From Candidatus Latescibacterota bacterium (GTDB taxonomy: Bacteria > Latescibacterota > UBA2968 > UBA8231), in NCBI GenBank assembly GCA_021295675.1, contig JAGWBY010000053.1, forward strand, positions 1 to 11,040: a stretch of DNA of 11,040 nucleotides, given 5' to 3'. How positions within the stretch are numbered: the first letter of the stretch is position 1; each line of letters opens with the position of its first letter. Shown piece after piece: positions 7,564 through 11,040 of this stretch. Below the pieces are notes generated by a model, which searched no databases, was not told where the DNA came from, and saw only the letters and a list, made by a program, of their open reading frames with translations. The position numbers and the translations under genes are program-made.

Positions 7564-7614
7564 AAAAAGATGGGGGCCGCTTACGTAAGCAGTCCCCATC
7601 TTTTTGTTTTTTTT
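7564..7614. terminator. Strong intrinsic terminator, active in both directions
   Basis: Arms AAAAAGATGGGG (7564-7575) and CCCCATCTTTTT (7594-7605) pair perfectly. Inside, GCTTAC/GTAAGC (7579-7590) continues the stem. On the plus strand a G and eight T follow. On the minus strand the stem ends in CTTTTTG and lies about 100 bases after the stop of the Gfo/Idh gene, so it should end the isomerase-Gfo/Idh operon. No plus-strand gene upstream needs it. The rest of the 333-base gap 7373-7705 holds no coding sequence that I can see. Confidence 0.85.
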
Positions 7615-7705
7615 ACGCTTCCAGAATTGAGCTGATTGCGGGCGCGTAGAACCTGCGCTAGGGCTAGAAAGTTTTTTTATTGCTCCCCTCGCAAAAAAGC
7701 ATGAC

Positions 7706-8671
7706 TTACGTCTTCGCCGCCATAATCTCAGCAGCCTCAATTTGATCCACTAGCGCGATCGAGTGAATCACGTCGCGGATGTCGGTGATCGGCTGCCGGT
7801 TTTCAACCACGCAATCGACGAAGTGCTCGTGCATAGTCAAGACCCCCTCGTAGCGGGGCACATCGTCTTCGGGCACGCCGTCGATTTCCCAGCCGCCGAG
7901 GGTGCGCACTCGATTGTCCTCGTGGATTTCGATTTCACTGGGAATTTTCATGTAGCAGCCAACGCCCACGCCGTGCAATTCCGAGCGCAACACCCGCCCG
8001 CCAGAGGCGCGGTTGCCGAGCATCACGCCGGTTGCGCGGTTGTCAAAGCGCACCAACGCAGTGTAGTGGTTAAAGCCCTCGCCGCCGAATTTGTCTTGAT
8101 AGGCTGTAACTTCCACCGGCTCGCCGCCAGCCATGTAGCGCAGCAGATCGACGATGTGGACCAGGTCATTCCACAAGGTGGTGGTGAACTCGTCGGCGCG
8201 CTGCGGGAGCTGTTTGTTGAAGGTCGTCGTCGCCAACGACACCGGGCCTTTAGCCCCCACTAGACGCATGGCCTCGCGGGTGACGGCGGTATAGCGGCGT
8301 TGCAGACCGACCATCACCCAGACCCCTTGGCGCTCGGCAGCCTCCAAAATCGCCCGCGTCTCGTCGCTGTTAGCCCCAGGCGGCTTTTCAATAAACAGGT
8401 GCTTGCCCGCGGCGATGCAGTCGAGGGCCGGTTGCAGGAGCCACTTCTCGTTCATCACGCAATAGACGATGTCTGGGTCGATCTCGTCGAGCATGGCGCG
8501 GTGGTCTTGGTACGTGCGCGTAAAGCCGTATTTTGCGACCACTTGCCTGAGACGCTCCTCGTCCAACTCGCAAACCGCAGCCATCTCCACCCGGTCGGCA
8601 AGGCGATGGACCGTTGGGTAGTGGGCGCTCTGGCCGCGCCCTCCCGCGCCGATAAATCCCGCTTTAAGCAT
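7706..8671 (-). CDS. Gfo/Idh/MocA-family NAD(P)-dependent oxidoreductase
   Basis: 321-residue sugar or cyclitol dehydrogenase. ATG 8671-8669 gives MLKAGFIGAGGRGQSAHYP, with the Rossmann GAGGRG right at the N-terminus, preceded by an AAGGGGAAG ribosome-binding site. Next comes the family's IEKPPGAN (catalytic/cofactor Lys of EKP) near residue 94. The WNDLVHIVDLLRYM helix carries the conserved Asp and His of the active site. Length and order fit the family. It overlaps the upstream isomerase gene by 8 bases (ATGCTTAA), so translation is probably coupled. The partner is typical: TIM-barrel isomerases and Gfo/Idh enzymes often form paired oxidation/epimerisation steps, as in inositol or 3-keto-sugar breakdown. 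The exact substrate cannot be told. A longer reading back to 8788 lies inside the isomerase gene and is rejected. Confidence 0.92.
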   Translation of the reverse strand: MLKAGFIGAGGRGQSAHYPTVHRLADRVEMAAVCELDEERLRQVVAKYGFTRTYQDHRAMLDEIDPDIVYCVMNEKWLLQPALDCIAAGKHLFIEKPPGANSDETRAILEAAERQGVWVMVGLQRRYTAVTREAMRLVGAKGPVSLATTTFNKQLPQRADEFTTTLWNDLVHIVDLLRYMAGGEPVEVTAYQDKFGGEGFNHYTALVRFDNRATGVMLGNRASGGRVLRSELHGVGVGCYMKIPSEIEIHEDNRVRTLGGWEIDGVPEDDVPRYEGVLTMHEHFVDCVVENRQPITDIRDVIHSIALVDQIEAAEIMAAKT

Positions 8672-9503
8672 GATCTTCCCCTTTCTGGCACAAAGCTGTA
8701 AAAAAGCGCACGTCAATCCGCGCCAAATCGATAACGCTTTCCACCGGCTCGCCGCTGTACTCGCTGTGAAAGCTGACCGGCCCAGCAAAGTCCAGCCGCT
8801 TCAAGGTCTCAATCACCGAAGGCCAATCGACAAAGCCCTGCCCCATCCGCACAACGCCACTGCCGGGCGCGCCCTGCTGGGTAATGCTCAAAGACCGCTG
8901 GCGGGCCAGATCCTTAAACGCAAGCAAGCACAAGTGCGAGCGCACAATATCGAGGGCCATGGCAATCGGCTCCCCGCACAGTGACAAATGTCCGGGATCG
9001 GCGAAGACGCCCACGTATTGCGGGTCGCAGTCCTTGACGATGTTCATAGCGGCGCAGGAATTGAGGCCCATGGACGCGCCCGAATGATTGTGAATGACGG
9101 TCTTGACGCCGTATTTTTCCGACAGCGCTTGAAACCCCTCCATAAAGCCGCGCACCTCGTCTAACTGCGTCCAGTAAGGCACATCCGGCTCCCAGTGCCA
9201 ATAGCCGAGCTTGACGTGGGCCACGCCTGCATCGCCCAAGGCCGCGTAATACCTTTCCGCATAGTCGATGTCGGGCCGGTTGAAGTCGCCCGGAGCCGTG
9301 ACCAAGGGGATGCAAAGACCGGCGTCGGCAAAGCGGCGCGCAGCCTCCGGCAGGGCCGTGGCCACATTGTCGGGGTTGACCGGGTAGCCATCGCGCACGC
9401 ACAAATCGGCCCCCTGCACGCCAATGGACTGCAAGGCGTCGATGATTTGCGGGACATCGAGGCCCTCTAAGTGTTTAGTAAATGCGATATACGTCAGATC
9501 CAC
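8664..9503 (-). CDS. Sugar phosphate isomerase/epimerase-like TIM-barrel protein
   Basis: 279-residue protein of the xylose-isomerase-like (AP endonuclease 2) TIM-barrel superfamily, which includes inosose dehydratase, hydroxypyruvate isomerase and 3-keto-sugar epimerases/lyases. Likely divalent-metal ligands lie in VIHNHSG, the D-x-x-H of FADPGHL, and the Glu of SFHSEYSG near the C-terminus. The start is GTG 9503-9501 (first residues MDLTYIAFTKHLEGL), with AAAGGAG 8 bases upstream and no in-frame ATG nearby. It is the first gene of a minus-strand operon with the Gfo/Idh dehydrogenase, whose start codon overlaps its stop. It is divergent from the PhyH gene across a 237-base intergenic region. 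Reaction class is uncertain; metal-dependent isomerisation, epimerisation or dehydration of a sugar is the best guess. Confidence 0.9.
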   Translation of the reverse strand: MDLTYIAFTKHLEGLDVPQIIDALQSIGVQGADLCVRDGYPVNPDNVATALPEAARRFADAGLCIPLVTAPGDFNRPDIDYAERYYAALGDAGVAHVKLGYWHWEPDVPYWTQLDEVRGFMEGFQALSEKYGVKTVIHNHSGASMGLNSCAAMNIVKDCDPQYVGVFADPGHLSLCGEPIAMALDIVRSHLCLLAFKDLARQRSLSITQQGAPGSGVVRMGQGFVDWPSVIETLKRLDFAGPVSFHSEYSGEPVESVIDLARIDVRFFTALCQKGEDHA

Positions 9504-9576
9504 GATGTGTGCTCCTTTCTCTATATTTGTTTGCTAGTACACGACCGTACCGTTACGCATGGCCATCGAGGTATCA

Positions 9577-9612
9577 GATGCTTCGACTCCGCTTCGCTTC
9601 GCTCAGCATGAC
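9577..9612. repeat. REP-like intergenic repeat
   Basis: The stretch GATGCTTCGACTCCGCTTCG followed by CTTCGCTCAGCATGAC has outer arms ATGCT (9578-9582) and AGCAT (9605-9609) and tandem CTTCG units. On the minus strand it reads GTCATGCTGAGCGAAGCGAA, a pattern I recognise from dispersed intergenic repeats of many uncultivated bacterial genomes. Only one copy is in this window. It sits between divergent genes. Confidence 0.6.
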
Positions 9613-9670
9613 CCGGTGAAGCAGAGCACCCACTCTCAGACCACCTCTACTGGCGTGTACTTAGATTTGT

Positions 9671-9699
9671 TTGACAAAGCGTGGTAAGGGTATCAAAAT
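9671..9699 (+). promoter_or_regulatory. Candidate promoter of the PhyH gene
   Basis: TTGACA (9671-9676) is a perfect -35 box; CAAAAT (9694-9699), 17 bases further, matches the -10 consensus in 4 of 6 positions. The leader to ATG 9741 would be about 35 bases. The rest of 9504-9740 shows only the REP-like repeat; I saw no convincing promoter for the minus-strand operon. Confidence 0.4.
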
Positions 9700-9740
9700 A
9701 TCGGCTACGTGCCAACGAACTAAACGGAGCAAGTAGAATT

Positions 9741-10670
9741 ATGGAAGCAATCAAAATGAATCCCAGTACGGCAATCGAGGTCCCCAAGCCGCTCACCCCC
9801 ACCCAAGTGCAGTCCTTCATCGACGACGGCTATCTCGTCGTGCCGGGCCTAATGGAAGCAGCCGAGCTCGCCGAACTCAAACGCGACCTCGTGGACGTGG
9901 CGCGCGGCCGCTACGAGTGCGATAACATCGAGCCGGTCGCTCCCACCCTCAGCGACCAAGCGGTGCTGGAGAGCATCCTCTGCATCCACCAGCCGCACTA
10001 CGTCAGTCCAGTGATCGAACAGTACGTCCGCCACCCCAAAATCTGCGGTGCCCTGAGCCAGATCACCGCCGCGCACCTGCCCTTTTGGGACGGCAGCGTC
10101 AAGTGCATGCAGTCCATGTACTTCGTCAAGCCACCCAACTTCCAGGGGCAGGCTTGGCACCAAGACGAGATCTACATCCCCACGCGGGATCGCTCGCTGA
10201 TCGGCGCGTGGATCGCCGTGGACGACGCCACCGTGGAAAACGGTTGCCTGTACGTCATTCCGGGGTCGCACCGGCCTGGGTACCTCTACCCGCAGCGGCC
10301 CCACGAAAATCCAGACGAGTTCGACTTCGCGCCCGAGAGCTACGGCTTTGACGAGAGCGTCGAGATCCCGGTTGAAGTGGAGGCCGGTGCCCTCGTGTTC
10401 TTCAACGGCTATCTCCTCCACCGCTCGTACAAAAACCAAGGCGACACCTATCGCCGCGTCTTGGTCAACCACTACTGCAACGCCTGGAGCCTGTTGCCTT
10501 GGAGCATTGAAGAAGGCGAATCGCCCGCTCGCGCCGACCGGCGCAACATCGTGCCCGTGGCCGGCATCGACCCCTACGCCTGGAAGGGCTATCAAACGCC
10601 AGCTAAGTCCGTGGGCCTGCGGCATTGCCAAGCCATCGACGAAGTCCGCGCCGCGCGCGATAAGCCCTAA
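9741..10670 (+). CDS. Phytanoyl-CoA dioxygenase (PhyH) family protein
   Basis: 309-residue Fe(II)/2-oxoglutarate-dependent oxygenase, soluble, expected to hydroxylate a small molecule while turning 2-oxoglutarate and O2 into succinate and CO2. It opens with LTPTQVQSFIDDGYLVVPGL, the usual PhyH start. The iron facial triad is H140-x-D142 (AWHQDEIY) and H227 (FFNGYLLHRSY); R238/R239 (YRRVLVNHY) would bind 2-oxoglutarate. ENGCLYVIPGSH is also family-typical. ATG 9741 is chosen, with GGAG at 9726-9729; the 11-base spacing is somewhat long, so ATG 9756 is an alternative. Reading on from GTG 9681 adds residues unlike the family. It is intact. A membrane-protein gene follows almost directly, suggesting co-transcription. 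Such genes are highly multiplied in Poribacteria/Latescibacterota-like genomes, so the substrate cannot be guessed from family alone. Confidence 0.93.
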   Translation: MEAIKMNPSTAIEVPKPLTPTQVQSFIDDGYLVVPGLMEAAELAELKRDLVDVARGRYECDNIEPVAPTLSDQAVLESILCIHQPHYVSPVIEQYVRHPKICGALSQITAAHLPFWDGSVKCMQSMYFVKPPNFQGQAWHQDEIYIPTRDRSLIGAWIAVDDATVENGCLYVIPGSHRPGYLYPQRPHENPDEFDFAPESYGFDESVEIPVEVEAGALVFFNGYLLHRSYKNQGDTYRRVLVNHYCNAWSLLPWSIEEGESPARADRRNIVPVAGIDPYAWKGYQTPAKSVGLRHCQAIDEVRAARDKP

Positions 10671-10673
10671 CCG

Positions 10674-11040
10674 TTGACCGCAACGACACACAGCCCCATC
10701 GTGCGAGGCTTGACCCTCCGCTCCCTCGGCATCGGCCTGCTGCTGGCCTTTGGAGTCGGCGCAGTGGTTCCCTTCCTCGGCCTCTACGTGCAAGGCTCGA
10801 ATGCCGGGGCGTACTTCACCAGCCAGATAGCCCATCTCCTCCTCTTCCTGCTCATTTTAGTCGTCAACGCCAGCCTCGGCCCCATCCGCCGGTCTTGGGT
10901 CCTCCAGCGCGGCGAACTGGTCGTCATTTTTATTATGACCAGCTTGGCCAACTCGGTCCCTGGACTGCTCAGCTACTGGGTACCACTGGCGTCGAGTCCG
11001 TTTTACTACGCCAGCCCCGAGAACAACTGGGGCGAACTGA
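10674..11040 (+). CDS. DUF6785-type multi-pass membrane protein, N-terminal part
   Basis: The gene runs off the right edge in frame with no stop. The start is uncertain: TTG 10674 (MTATTHSPIVRGLTLR) or GTG 10701 (MRGLTLRSLGIG); neither has a clear ribosome-binding site. Three hydrophobic segments are visible: SLGIGLLLAFGVGAVVPFLG, IAHLLLFLLILVVNASLG and VVIFIMTSLANSVPGLLSYW. Between segments 2 and 3 comes RRSWVLQRGELVVIF, and after segment 3 SPFYYASPENNWGEL. These match the start of the large DUF6784/DUF6785 integral membrane proteins common in Latescibacterota, Poribacteria and Planctomycetes-like genomes; their function is unknown. It begins 3-30 bases after the PhyH stop, so it is probably translated from the same mRNA. 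Confidence 0.78.
   Translation, partial: MTATTHSPIVRGLTLRSLGIGLLLAFGVGAVVPFLGLYVQGSNAGAYFTSQIAHLLLFLLILVVNASLGPIRRSWVLQRGELVVIFIMTSLANSVPGLLSYWVPLASSPFYYASPENNWGEL

Noticed and set aside
7438..7614. Insertion-sequence end or attachment site in the AT-rich gap
   Set aside because: The inverted repeats are short and fit promoter and terminator roles; there is no transposase, integrase or target duplication.
7763..8701. Two plus-strand frames of 166 and 133 codons opposite the Gfo/Idh gene
   Set aside because: They are antisense shadows of a well-supported gene, with no recognisable domain or ribosome-binding site.
8672..8788. N-terminal extension of the Gfo/Idh protein
   Set aside because: It lies within the isomerase gene; the Rossmann motif starts right after the internal ATG 8671.
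9849..10835. Long minus-strand open frame of 328 codons opposite PhyH
   Set aside because: It mirrors the PhyH codons, matches no family, and PhyH has all its motifs; high G+C removes stops on the opposite strand.
1..11040. CRISPR array, tRNA or rRNA genes
   Set aside because: No regularly spaced repeats, cloverleaf-like segments or rRNA signature sequences were seen on either strand.

Overview
The window looks like a fragment of an uncultivated, sugar- and organic-acid-degrading bacterium of the Latescibacterota/Poribacteria type. This placement is an inference from gene content: an enolase-superfamily dehydratase, a Gfo/Idh oxidoreductase, a xylose-isomerase-like TIM barrel, a PhyH dioxygenase and a DUF6785-type membrane protein, the combination those genomes tend to carry. 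There is no rRNA or tRNA to confirm it.

Layout. (1) 3-552, plus: 3' end of a gamma-glutamyltransferase, entering from outside the window and broken by one frameshift. (2) 567-1818, plus: a promoter embedded in a 14-bp inverted repeat, then an AAA ATPase/DUF4143 gene that appears to be read from a leaderless mRNA. (3) 1837-2933, plus: a galactonate-dehydratase-like enzyme whose last ~27 codons lie in another frame. A perfect 13-bp hairpin (3018-3056) ends this convergent block. (4) 7372-3063, minus: an S9 prolyl-oligopeptidase-like gene, then a subtilisin-like (S8) peptidase with C-terminal HEAT-like repeats, then a Bor-family lipoprotein with its own promoter. Both peptidase genes carry one frameshift. 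(5) 7373-7705: a 333-base non-coding, partly very AT-rich gap holding the S9 promoter, a possible short plus-strand hairpin RNA and a strong terminator. (6) 9503-7706, minus: a two-gene operon, TIM-barrel isomerase/epimerase then Gfo/Idh dehydrogenase, overlapping by 8 bases. (7) 9504-9740: divergent intergenic region with a REP-like repeat and a plus-strand promoter. (8) 9741-end, plus: a PhyH Fe(II)/2-oxoglutarate dioxygenase followed at once by the start of a multi-pass DUF6785-type membrane protein.

How they work together. The isomerase/Gfo-Idh pair and the dehydratase suggest oxidation and dehydration of sugars or sugar acids; PhyH may hydroxylate a small substrate. The S9 and S8 peptidases have no visible signal peptides and probably act in the cytoplasm on peptides or misfolded proteins. 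The DUF4143 ATPase, with its operator-like promoter, looks like an independent, self-regulated accessory gene placed between metabolic genes.

The most striking pattern is that four of the six coding units before 7.4 kb carry one frameshift each, while the three complete genes after 7.7 kb are intact. In each case the missing part can be read in another frame. This means either recent decay or assembly/read indels, and raw reads should be checked before the proteins are called dead.
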